Assembly: GCA_910574455.1 (NCBI GenBank)
Contig: CAJSYZ010000008.1
Location: 2,668,707 to 2,732,706, forward strand
Source of the DNA: Trichaptum fuscoviolaceum
Lineage: Eukaryota; Basidiomycota; Agaricomycetes; Hymenochaetales; Trichaptaceae
Direction: 5' to 3'
Length of the DNA: 64,000 bases
Under the pieces are notes generated by a model. The model saw only the letters and a list, made by a program, of their open reading frames with translations. It made no database searches and was not told the origin of the DNA. Positions 10,341 through 18,898 of the stretch are shown here, in pieces. Both the position numbers and the translations under genes were made by a program. Position 1 is the first letter of the stretch, and every line of letters starts with the position of its first letter.

Positions 10341-10359
10341 TAGAGCATGACACGGGTGC
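10341..10359 (+). repeat. Left terminal inverted repeat of the hAT element
   Basis: TAGAGCATGACACGGGTGC, identical to the reverse complement of 12557-12575. The next ~150 bp (to about 10505) hold repeated palindromic AGGTACCTG and ACCTGCGG motifs that probably bind transposase. Confidence 0.88.
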
Positions 10360-10639
10360 GTGTCACCCGTAGGTACCTGTAGGTACCTGCAGCAAAAACC
10401 TGCGGCTCCGGGTGCACCCGCATGCAGGTACCTGTTTCCCACGCTTACCTGCGGATCCAGGTATGACTTTTTTTAACTCAGGTACCTGTGCAGGTACCTG
10501 CAGTGGCCGTAGGCCGCAGACTTGAGGAACGGGAACAAAGATAACGGGTCGGGTTAGTTGCGTGACCGGAGTAGCCGGTTCACACGCGATAATAACTTGT
10601 GTTAGTCGCGTCATGTAGACCGTGAGAAAATTAACTTAC

Positions 10640-10883
10640 CTTTCCCCAACCACGACGTGCGAGAGCGTGAACGGGAACGAGTCTGACGTCTGCGCTGTTG
10701 CGCGTGCTTTAGGACTCGTTTCTTCTGGCGAACTAGTTTGTTTCTTGTCCTTGGGCTTCGACTACGACGGCGCGCGACATTCTTACGGGCGCGCAAGACT
10801 TTTACGGACGTGCAAGAGTCCAGTTTGTTTCTTGTCTTCGGACTTCTCGCGAGCGACGATTGCGTTGCGCACGCAGAAGACAT
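10640..10883 (-). pseudogene. SR-rich protein 5' exon captured in the hAT element
   Basis: An uninterrupted 81-codon exon from ATG (10883) to a splice donor (G/GTAAGTT, intron from 10639). It encodes a basic protein with R-R-R-S-R-S-P and R-S-R-S-R-S-R blocks. It is better preserved than the copy at 3061-3282. The probable intron ends with a CTAAC branch site and ACAAG, but the downstream exon is not recognisable before the subterminal repeats, so the gene is 3'-truncated. The function of the parent gene is unknown to me; RS repeats are usual in pre-mRNA processing factors. Confidence 0.5.
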
Positions 10884-10980
10884 ACTACGGACGGTTGACT
10901 GGAGTCCGCGCATAGGCGCGTGCTACTGGTCGACTTAGTTCTTTCGACGGAACGACGACCACGGGCCTCGACGGCCATCG

Positions 10981-11537
10981 ATTACCTCCGACGCGCGCGC
11001 GGACTATGCGCAGACTCTCGACTCCCTCCCTCTGGACCTCTCCCACTTTGCCGACCTCCGCGAGCTCGACGCCGTGCTCACGTCGACCGTTACCTCTCTA
11101 ACCTCGAAAATCTACAAACTGATTGAGCTCATTGAGACCCGCTCAGCTTCGACCGAGGAGAGACTGTGGCTGCTTGGAGAGATTGCGGATGAGGCGCAGA
11201 AGGTGCGCCCAGGAGCGGAGGACAAGATACGTATCGAGATGACGGGCTGCAGACGAGCTTCGCGGGCAATCATCATACCTCAACGACCCCGTCACCACCC
11301 TTCCCGAATTCCAGCCCCATCTGCTCGTCAAAAAGACGACGTACCCACATGTGAGCGCGAAGGCGTACTTGATGCCGACAAACTATGAGACAGGATGAAG
11401 GCGGCGTGCACAATATAACAACGCCAGTGCCGGAGGATGGAGGAAGGTTTGGACTACGCAGGAGGAAAATCTCCGAGAAAGGAGAAGACGGGTGACGGCG
11501 GTCAACAGCGACCACGGGGTGGCCCTCGTCCAAAGAA
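10981..11537 (+). pseudogene. ING-family (PHD-protein) N-terminal fragment captured in hAT
   Basis: Encodes the ING N-terminal domain of histone-acetyltransferase/deacetylase complex subunits: D-Y-A-Q-T-L-D-S-L-P-L-D-L, then F-A-D-L-R-E-L-D-A-V-L, then E-E-R-L-W-L-L-G-E-I-A-D-E-A-Q and E-D-K-I-R-I. One extra base near 11245 shifts the frame. The next frame continues the same domain (A-D-E-L-R-G-Q-S-S-Y-L, T-Y-P-H-V-S-A-K-A-Y) and ends at a TGA at 11392-11394. A basic linker may continue to the splice donor of a 52-nt intron. The C-terminal PHD finger is absent. The frameshift and stop mean no normal protein. It lies back to back with the SR-rich exon, as if a divergent promoter had been captured. 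Confidence 0.75.
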
Positions 11538-11589
11538 GTACGTTCGCTGGCCCGTTGTAATTTTACACATCGACTCACAATATCTTCAG
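11538..11589 (+). other. Retained intron of the ING fragment
   Basis: 52 nt from GTACGT to TTCAG, of normal fungal intron size. Its presence shows the host sequence was captured as genomic DNA, not through cDNA. Confidence 0.5.
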
Positions 11590-11674
11590 AACTGACCGGT
11601 TACCATCGCCGTCCGACTCTCTGCGCTCCATGCAGTCTCCTATCAGCGCGCATGTGCAAGACGGTCCCATCCCG

Positions 11675-12105
11675 GCATCACCACCACTACACTTTCCCCT
11701 TTCGGCCGAAAACATTGCCCATAACTCGGGCTTGATTCAAGCCTTCACAAAACCAAGAACACCTTCGTCTTCGTCTTCCTGAGGGCTTTCCTATCGTCCA
11801 GCTTTCATTCAATTCGGCGCAAAACTCATCAATCGCCAGCACCATCTTTGGGACAGCCAGGGTAGCAGCAACAGATGATAGCTCGCCGCCTGCACACCCC
11901 ATTTGGGCTGCACTTTCATCTGCTGCTTGCTCACCCTGGTGATTCCTGGGGCTTGCTCACACAAAGAAGCACTTGTCCAGGGAGGGTCCCCATGCCCAAG
12001 ACCTGTAATATCTCACACACGTCGAACTCACCCCAGGGGATCCGTGTAAGTGAGCCTTCATCCACATGAAGGCTCATTGAGTTTGACGGCTCTCACTGTG
12101 TCTTA
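11675..12105 (+). repeat. Piece of copia leader inside the hAT element
   Basis: Matches the reverse complement of the copia leader at about 19050-19830 (and 63070-63830), in sense orientation relative to copia. The ~370 bp at 19190-19560 present in both copia copies are missing here, with a clean junction. An open stretch reading P-P-L-H-F-P-L, then N-I-A-H-N-S-G-L-I-Q-A-F-T-K is shared with the copia leader. Confidence 0.75.
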
Positions 12106-12404
12106 TCCTTTACTGGACTTGGTTGGGTGTATGGTGGTTTAGACTGCTTGACTTTGCGCGAAAGCACAAAGCCAGGCAGTTATACCGTTAGCTCAACAGC
12201 TGACTTCTATGCTGTGGCACAAGGAGTCCCTGTGGGTCGGGTGCGGCTGAGGCCATCACCCGGGCTGTTGAGCTTGTTGTTTCATTCATGAGCTACATCT
12301 CCACGTCTGAGGACAGGAGTAACCCGTAAGGGCAAGTCAAGGCTGAGGCCATCGACTGGGCTATTGAGTGAACAATATTGCACAGTATCCTCATGGCCTA
12401 CTGC
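12106..12404. other. hAT interior, unassigned, with an imperfect direct repeat
   Basis: No gene recognised. The motif GGCTGAGGCCATC followed by GGGCT-x-TTGAG occurs twice (about 12248-12277 and 12342-12371). Confidence 0.4.
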
Positions 12405-12556
12405 AAATACCTGCGGGTGCTAACAGGTACCTGCAATACCTGCAGGTAACGGGTGCGGGTGCACCTGGATCCGTTTCCCACGGATCCGGGTCGGATCCAG
12501 GTATTGATTTTTTTTGCACAGGTACCTGCACTTGCGGATCACGGGTACCTACGGGT

Positions 12557-12575
12557 GCACCCGTGTCATGCTCTA
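12557..12575 (-). repeat. Right terminal inverted repeat of the hAT element
   Basis: Perfect 19-bp match to the left end. The subterminal region 12405-12556 holds further GGTACCTG/ACCTGC motifs and a GGATCCGGGTCGGATCC cluster, mirroring the left end. Confidence 0.88.
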
Positions 12576-13931
12576 GTACCCGTGTAGCAAATGGGAGCCA
12601 AGTGAGCACACAGGGCACCCGCATGGCTATCAAGAGCGCTTTCAACCGCCATGCCCTCAGTAGAGCCTGGACGGTTAGTGAACGTGCATACAATGCGGCC
12701 TTTAGTGTTGAAAACCGCAGACCGCACCAGCAGACGCTTTGTGGTGGGCAGCTCAGCAAAGAAATTACGCACCGCAGTTGTAAGGGCGGCACCAGACTTG
12801 CGCTTAGCTGCTGGGATGTAGGGGCTAGCTGTAAATACCAAGGTCGGCTCCTTGGCATACATCTTGGGTGGTGGGGGTGAGGCACGTCCTGTAGAGGCGC
12901 CTTCTTGGGGGTGGTCCTGCCCTTGGCCTGGGGGGCTGGGGTGGTAGTAACCGGGGGTGCTGGGGCAGTAGCAGCTGCCACCTGAGCGTAGGTGAGTGGG
13001 ACTGGGGCCGGAGCTACCTGGGGGGGTGGCGGCGGGTTGATGCGAGGGGGGCGAGGTGGAGGCCGGTCGAGTAGAGTCTGCACCTGTCTGGAGAGGGTGC
13101 CAACATCGCCGTTCAACTTACTGATGGTTGCATTCTGCTTCTGCATAACGCGCACATCCTTGATCAGCTGTGCAAGAGCCTTGTTCATAGTAGCCATGCT
13201 CTTGCTGGATGCTGGGTCGTTGTCAGGAGTGGGGGGAGATACAAATGGTGGAGGGAGTGGGACGCCGGTTTCGGCGTGGTGTTGTTGGAAGGCAGCTGCC
13301 GCACGGTCAGCATACTCTTTGACGTTGGGATTAGCATCCTTCCCATCCACAAGTGTCGACAGCATTGTGTAGGTTGCTGCATATAGTCCACCTAGTGTGC
13401 TGGCGTTCAACATCATTCGCTCGTGGGGGGTCTTGCTCAGGTCAGCGAAGTTGGCCGTGAGCTGGTCAGAGAGGGTGTCCCAGAGATGGTACATGCCATG
13501 TATCAGTGCCATCTCATGTTCCGGAATGGAATCAGTGGGGGGAGCAGGGCGCCCCGGTAGTGGGGACAGGACAGAGGCCGTACGCTTCTCACCCGCGCGC
13601 GGTGTTGCCGGGAAGGCCAACGGCATGCCAGCATCAGAGCTAGGTGGGGGTGGTGAGGAGGGTGGTAGTACATCGAGTTCCCTTTGTCTGAGCTGTACAG
13701 GCGAGCCCAGAGCCGAGGGGACGGGGGTGGCGGTCGATGTCGTTGCCGGGGCAACAACGGTGACGGAGGGGGGTTGGCCAGTGGCGGCGGCAGCAGCAGA
13801 CGCTGACGACCGACCAGGTTTGGCCGCGATAGACGGTTTCTTAGATGTGTGGCTGTCTGCCATGCCTAACCGATGGGAGCGGGGGGGCTCGACCAAATCG
13901 GGAAGGTAGTGGTTAGAGGTCAAGAAGGATG

Positions 13932-14816
13932 GTTGGTGCAGATAGTGTTGGCAGACGCAACAAATGACTTGCGGATGTCACTGTCTACCTGGCCAGCAGG
14001 GATGGCAAACGAGAGTCGCCCTTCAGCAAAAGCAAGTGGGTCCTCCCAGGGGTGGTGTGTGTACGCAGGGACCTCTTGGACGCTGGGAACGCGGTCGGAG
14101 AGCGAAGAAGAGTACAGGCGGGGTTTTTGTGCTGCAGGAATAGCACATCTACCTACTGAATGTGGAGTGCGCCAAAGGCAAAGAGCATGGTTAGTTTTAA
14201 GATAGTTAAAGTAAAATTGAAACGGAGGCATAGAACATAAGAAATTGGTGCTTAGCGGTGAAGCACCTCGGTATACACCAAGGATCCACCTGCAAGCGGT
14301 GTTTTGAACGCCCTGTAGACGAGCCACAAGGGTCTTCTGGCGGATGCCAGTGTACCAGACCGGCGCAGCCCAAGCAAGGACTGTTCTGACGCAGGCTGAG
14401 TAAAGCTGGCGAAGGTTGAGGGCTGACATGCCGCGTTCTGTATTGGCGAGGAGGCGAATGGCAGCAAGTGTTGAGAGGCCCTTGGAGCGCATGCGCTCAA
14501 CATGGGGCTTGAAGGAGAGAGTGGGATCCCACCAGATACCCAACCATCGCAGAGGAATGGAGGGTTTGATGAGTGTGTCTGGGTCGAGTCGGACGCCCTT
14601 GGTGTCCCAGCCGTTGTAGCCCGTGGATCGTCCGGGTGGGTGGAAGTGGATCAGCTCTGTCTTAGCTGTTTCGATTTTGAGGCCGATGTCGTTAAAGAGA
14701 GAGTTGAGATGGTGGTAGGCGTCTGCTAAGTTCCTGCAGTTGGCGGTGATGGATGTGCCAGAAATGACAATCAAGTGGTCGTCGACGTATGCAAGGAGCT
14801 CGCAGTCAGGGTGTTG
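13932..14816 (-). pseudogene. LINE copy LN2 ORF2 fragment, 3' of the copia insertion
   Basis: Continues LN2 ORF2 downstream of the copia element. It includes the C-E-L-L-A-Y-V-D-D catalytic motif, the RT thumb and the start of the RNase H region, and it is cut at 13932 by the 5' end of LN1. Joined across the copia insertion (one TGTTG copy removed), the frame continues from 20645. The protein is ~10% different from LN1/LN3, so LN2 is an older copy. Confidence 0.85.
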
Positions 14817-15077
14817 TGTAAACGGCACACTTCTCAGACAGAGTCTGCAGTAATAGTGTAAGTGCTATATTCTAGATCTAACATACAATAATTACATACC
14901 TGCAGTAATAGTGTAAGTGCTAAAGGTGCACAGGGACGTATCACTGCAGTATATATGTTACTTTCTTAGGGGGTTAAATGTTCCCACACTAGTGTACTAA
15001 GAGTCCGTGAATGAAGTAATGAATAAATGTAAAGAACAATAAGAAGAGATAATAGAGAGGAATAAGTCACTTCAACA
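14817..15077 (-). repeat. 3' LTR of copia-1
   Basis: 261 bp, TG...CA. It contains a 22-bp direct repeat (14845-14866 and 14900-14921) and, on the minus strand, a CATATATAC TATA-like box. Confidence 0.93.
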
Positions 15078-15085
15078 CTCCCCCC
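15078..15085 (-). promoter_or_regulatory. Polypurine tract of copia-1
   Basis: Minus-strand AGGGGGGAG directly upstream of the 3' LTR; plus-strand DNA priming site. Confidence 0.75.
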
Positions 15086-15100
15086 TGACCGAAGTCATCT

Positions 15101-18100
15101 CTATTTTTGAAGTCCAAGTAAACTGCACATAGTCTGCACTTTGACCCGCCCAAGAGCTTTGGTCATAATGTCAGCAGGCATGTCAGCAGTAGAAAGATAA
15201 ACAATAGAAATATGTCCATATTCAACCGCATCTCTAAGCCAGTAGTAGCGAAGATCAAGATGCTTCATCCGGCCATGGTGCTCTGGATTATTAGCAACAG
15301 CAATGGCAGATTGGTTGTCAACATAGAGTGTAGAAGGTGAATCAAAAGTATAGCCAAATTCAGAAAACAAGTTGCGAAGCCAGAGAATTTCTTGTCCTGC
15401 TGAACAAGCTGAGACAAACTCTGCTTCTGTAGTAGAAAGCGTAACAATGCCTTGCAATTTGCTTGCCCAGCTAATTGCACCAGTTCCCATCTTCACAACC
15501 ATCCCAGAGGTGGACCTGCCATTGTCAACATTGCCGCCATGATCTGCATCAGAGTATGTAGTAAACAGCTCATCAGCATTTGGATCAGGCGCATATGTGA
15601 TCCGCATGTCCTTAGTCCCCTGGAGATACCGGCATAGATGTTTAGCTGCTTTCCAGTGGGCCATGCCAGGATTAGACATGTAGCGAGCAAGGACACCAAC
15701 TGCATAGGCAATATCAGGCCGGGTTGCTGTGGCTAGATACATGAGGGCGCCGACTAGTTGACTGTAGGGAATATTTTGCATTTCCGCAAGTTCTTTCTTA
15801 GTCTTAGGTGCCATGTTCTTGCTGAGCTTAAGGCCTTCTGGTAGAGGAGTGGTGACTGTACTGCATAAACCAAGGTTGAAGCGCTCCAGAATGTCAATGA
15901 TGTACTGGCGCTGAGAAATGGTGAGAGTACGTGTTTTCCGGTTTCTCTGAATGTGAACACCCAGTAGGAATGAAGTTGGTCCCAGGTCATGCAGCTTGAA
16001 GTGCTTGGCTAGCTCGTCTTTGACAAACTCATAGTTGTCTTTATGCTTGCAGGCAATGGTCATGTCATCCACATAGACGGGTATGATGATGCGCACATCA
16101 CCCCGCTTGTAGACCCAAATACTGTGGTCACATCTGACAAGCGCAAATGACATGCCTTGTAGCACAGAGTTGAGTTTCTTGTGCCACTGTCTGCCAGCCT
16201 GCTTTAAGCCATAGAGAGACTTGACAAGCTTCAGCACATAGCCACGCCCAAAGTGCTCCTTGAATCCTTCCGGTTGTTGCATGTAGACATCATGGTCCAT
16301 TTCGCCATTGAGAAACGCAGTTGAGATGTCAAGACTGTACAACTCAAGGTTCTCAATTGCCGCAAGTGCCAGGATAGCGCGCAGTGCTGCCCACTTGGCT
16401 GTAGGCGCAAACACTTGAGAGAATTCAAGTCCCGGACGTTGGGAGAATCCCTTAGCAACAAGTCGCGCTTTGTACCGGTCAACAGATCCATCAGCCTTTC
16501 TCTTCAGCTTAAACACCCAGCGGTTTCCAATGGCCTTCCTTCCTTCTGGCAGTCTAACCGGCTCAAATGTCCCATTCTCAATGAGACTCATGAACTCCTC
16601 TGCCGCTGCTTGCTCCCAATCATGCGCATCATGTCTGCCTTTGATGTCTTTCCACTGAAGTGGTTCTCCACTATTAGCTGCAAGCGCATTCTCAGATGTC
16701 TCTAGCATGTGCTCAAACGCCTCTTCAAACGTAAGCAGCAGCTCCTCATCGTCAACTGACATTGTGTCATCATCATATCCATGGGTGAAATCCAATGGAT
16801 CATCTGAGGATGGTTCAGGCGACTGAGATTGCCCAACTGGTGGTTCCTCAGAATGTCTGGCTGGCGGTTCAGCAGGACGCGGTATGCGTCTGCCTGGATA
16901 GTCCATGAGTGGGTTGATGAGAGCGTCACGTCTGGTGAAGTAAGGGCGCGGAGTGAGAGTATGTGGCATTTTAGGCCATGGTATGCTTGGCCTGGCGCGC
17001 TTTGGTGTAGGAGAGGCAGGAGGAGTGGATTCACGCTTGATGCGAGGTGCAGGTGGAGGAGATGGCGGTTTATGTGCAGGCGGATCAGGTGCAGCAGGAG
17101 GCGGCTCTGGTATGTCTGGAGTTGGTTGACGAGTTCCTGGAGTTGGTGGATGTGGTGGTATGTCATCATCATCACTGTCATTGTCTGGAGGCGGCTGACG
17201 GGGAGGAGGTAGATCATCGGACTCATCATCGGAGTCATTAATGATGAAGTGTTGTAGCCCCCCCTGATCTAGGTCATCCGCTTCAAGCCTCAGATCAACT
17301 GGCGTTTTTGAGTTGCCAGGGAATTTACTTTCATCAAAGACAGCAGAGTCGCTGATGATTTCCTTCTGAGTGACAGGATTCCAGAATAGCCAGCCTTTAT
17401 ACTCAGCAGGGTAGCCAATAAAGATGCACTTGCTGTAGTGTGGCTCCAGTTGCTTGCGCTGATCCTTCTGCAGATTCACATATGCAGTACATCCAAAGAC
17501 GCGAAGATGGGTGACATCTGGCTTAGATTTTTGCCAGAGAGAGAGCGGAGTGGCGAAGTTGACATTAGCAGATGTAGGAGAACGGTTCCGTGTATGGACA
17601 AAGGTAGACACTGCATCCCACCAGAATGTGGGAGGAAGATGCGCCTCATTGAGCATGGCGGTGATGCCCTCCGAGATGGTGCGGTTAGCGCGCTCAGCAA
17701 CACCATTCTGGTGAGGCTCGTTGCGCACAGTGTGTTGTCGCTGGATGCCTTTCTTAAGGCATAGTTCATCCCATGCTTTAGGCATGTATTCGCCTCCTTT
17801 GTCATCGCGTATGGCTTTTATGCGGACGCCAGTCTGGTTCTCTGCATATGCCATAAACTTCTGAAATGCGCCAAATGCTTCACTCTTCTTCTTCAGTGGA
17901 AGTACAACCCAGGCGCGACTGTAATCATCAATAAAGGTGATCCAGTATTTATACCCATGTCTTGACTGAGTGCGGAGGGGGCCGTGCACGTCAGAGTGCA
18001 CTAACTGCAAAACCGCAGTGGCCCGAGTGTTGGCTTTCTTAGGCACTTTGGCCCGATGAAGTTTGCCCGCAAGACAGGGTTCGCATATTGCATCTGGTAA

Positions 18101-18898
18101 TGCCTTTGACTTGACAATCATACCTCTCACAAGGTGCTCATTGTATAGACGCTGCACATCTGCATGGTTTAGATGTGCAAGGCGCCGGTGCCACAGGGTC
18201 CAGTCAATGGGGTAAGACTGAGTAAACGTCGCAAGCGCAGAAGACGGTATAATAACATGGCCGTTGAGAGTGGCAGTGTGATTGTGATTGACCGTTGCGG
18301 TGAAGAGTGTCTGTTTGTTGCGCTGGAAGAGTATGGAGTGGTTGTTGATGATGATGGTGAATTGCTTGGAGCGAGAGAGGAACAGGGCCGATAAGAGATT
18401 ATTCTGTAGGTCAGGCACATGAAGCACCCGAGAGAATGCTAACTCCCGTGTTGGTTTGCCATCAATGATGGGCTGAAATGTAACTGTGCCAACGCCTGCA
18501 GAGTAGACAATATGGTTGTCAGCAAGGCGGATTGACGTGCGGTATGGCTGATATTCAGTAAACCAGTCTCGATGGGGTGTCATGTGGCTGGTGGCGCCTG
18601 TGTCAACGATCCACTTGGTGGACGCAGTCATGGAGAGAGCAGAGTCAAAGGCAGTTGTATCCTGCATGTGATTTATGCCTTCCGAGAATGAGATCTCGGG
18701 ATCCTTTGCTTTAGCAGCAGCGGTTCCCATATCCTTGTCTTTGCTACCAACAGCAGCAAGGCTATCACGAGCAATGATTTCTGCAAGGGCATCTCGGCGC
18801 TTGTAGCACTTGGTGTAATGGTGACCAAGGCAGGTGCAGAAAGTGCACTTGAGCTTACGGCGGCGCGAGGCTGACTTAGAGTTGTTGTGCATAGTCAT
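15101..18898 (-). CDS. Copia Pol polyprotein (zinc knuckle-protease-integrase-RT-RNase H)
   Basis: Intact ~1265-residue ORF from ATG at 18898. It opens with a C-x2-C-x4-H-x4-C knuckle (C-T-F-C-T-C-L-G-H-H-Y-T-K-C), so no conventional Gag precedes it. Then come the aspartic protease (V-D-T-G-A-T-S-H-M) and the integrase (H-R-R-L-A-H-L-N-H...C-E-P-C zinc site, D-V-H-G-P-L and D-D-Y-S-R-A-W, N-G-V-A-E-R-A-N). A proline/acidic linker follows, then the reverse transcriptase (K-A-R-L-V-A-K-G-F-S-Q, Y-V-D-D) and RNase H (Y-S-D-A-D-H-G-G, S-T-T-E-A-E, Y-V-D-N-Q-S-A). Domain order is that of Ty1/copia. All catalytic residues are present, so the enzymes could work if Gag came from elsewhere. Confidence 0.92.
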   Translation of the reverse strand: MTMHNNSKSASRRRKLKCTFCTCLGHHYTKCYKRRDALAEIIARDSLAAVGSKDKDMGTAAAKAKDPEISFSEGINHMQDTTAFDSALSMTASTKWIVDTGATSHMTPHRDWFTEYQPYRTSIRLADNHIVYSAGVGTVTFQPIIDGKPTRELAFSRVLHVPDLQNNLLSALFLSRSKQFTIIINNHSILFQRNKQTLFTATVNHNHTATLNGHVIIPSSALATFTQSYPIDWTLWHRRLAHLNHADVQRLYNEHLVRGMIVKSKALPDAICEPCLAGKLHRAKVPKKANTRATAVLQLVHSDVHGPLRTQSRHGYKYWITFIDDYSRAWVVLPLKKKSEAFGAFQKFMAYAENQTGVRIKAIRDDKGGEYMPKAWDELCLKKGIQRQHTVRNEPHQNGVAERANRTISEGITAMLNEAHLPPTFWWDAVSTFVHTRNRSPTSANVNFATPLSLWQKSKPDVTHLRVFGCTAYVNLQKDQRKQLEPHYSKCIFIGYPAEYKGWLFWNPVTQKEIISDSAVFDESKFPGNSKTPVDLRLEADDLDQGGLQHFIINDSDDESDDLPPPRQPPPDNDSDDDDIPPHPPTPGTRQPTPDIPEPPPAAPDPPAHKPPSPPPAPRIKRESTPPASPTPKRARPSIPWPKMPHTLTPRPYFTRRDALINPLMDYPGRRIPRPAEPPARHSEEPPVGQSQSPEPSSDDPLDFTHGYDDDTMSVDDEELLLTFEEAFEHMLETSENALAANSGEPLQWKDIKGRHDAHDWEQAAAEEFMSLIENGTFEPVRLPEGRKAIGNRWVFKLKRKADGSVDRYKARLVAKGFSQRPGLEFSQVFAPTAKWAALRAILALAAIENLELYSLDISTAFLNGEMDHDVYMQQPEGFKEHFGRGYVLKLVKSLYGLKQAGRQWHKKLNSVLQGMSFALVRCDHSIWVYKRGDVRIIIPVYVDDMTIACKHKDNYEFVKDELAKHFKLHDLGPTSFLLGVHIQRNRKTRTLTISQRQYIIDILERFNLGLCSTVTTPLPEGLKLSKNMAPKTKKELAEMQNIPYSQLVGALMYLATATRPDIAYAVGVLARYMSNPGMAHWKAAKHLCRYLQGTKDMRITYAPDPNADELFTTYSDADHGGNVDNGRSTSGMVVKMGTGAISWASKLQGIVTLSTTEAEFVSACSAGQEILWLRNLFSEFGYTFDSPSTLYVDNQSAIAVANNPEHHGRMKHLDLRYYWLRDAVEYGHISIVYLSTADMPADIMTKALGRVKVQTMCSLLGLQK

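Larger units (their letters stand above)
10341..12575. mobile_element. hAT-type non-autonomous DNA transposon with gene cargo
   Basis: 2,235 bp flanked by the 8-bp direct repeat GTACCCGT (10333-10340 and 12576-12583), present once in the uninterrupted LINE copies. Ends are perfect 19-bp inverted repeats (TAGAGCATGACACGGGTGC) followed by imperfect extension and many AGGTACCTG-type subterminal repeats, typical of the hAT superfamily. No transposase is encoded. Inside, from left: an SR-rich exon (minus), a divergent ING fragment (plus), a piece of copia leader, and an unassigned 300 bp. This is a Pack-type transposon carrying host sequence. Confidence 0.88.
9660..13863 (-). pseudogene. LINE ORF1 of LN1, split by hAT insertion and frameshifted
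   Basis: The ORF1 nucleic-acid-binding protein in two pieces: N-terminal 13863-12576 (start ATG of M-A-D-S-H-T-S-K-K) and C-terminal 10340-9660. The C-terminal piece holds the zinc knuckles (C-D-R-C-Q-A-L-G-H-x4-C and three more Cys/His clusters). Removing 10341-12575 plus one copy of the 8-bp GTACCCGT duplication rejoins the frame. A further 1-nt deletion near 12893 (compared with LN3) shifts the frame in the proline-rich middle, so ORF1 is dead twice over. It ends in an acidic Ser/Asp tail and the ATGA overlap with ORF2. Confidence 0.88.
5356..13931 (-). mobile_element. LINE copy LN1 (Tad1/I-like), nearly full length
   Basis: Minus-strand non-LTR retrotransposon from the 5' terminus CATCCTTCTTGACC (13931) to an oligo(A) tail (T run 5356-5373). 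Order: ~70-nt leader, ORF1 (split by a hAT insertion and frameshifted), ORF2 (intact), and a 3' UTR of the 'B' type with a conserved hairpin. Without the 2,235-bp insertion it is about 6.3 kb, like LN3. It sits against LN2 at its 5' side with a CATCCT microhomology and against a copia Gag scrap at its 3' side. I see no target duplication. Confidence 0.9.

Noticed and set aside
5356..13931. Target duplication for LN1 (TTGGTG near both ends)
   Set aside because: Only six bases match, and not in register with the element ends; the left flank is copia Gag, the right flank LN2.
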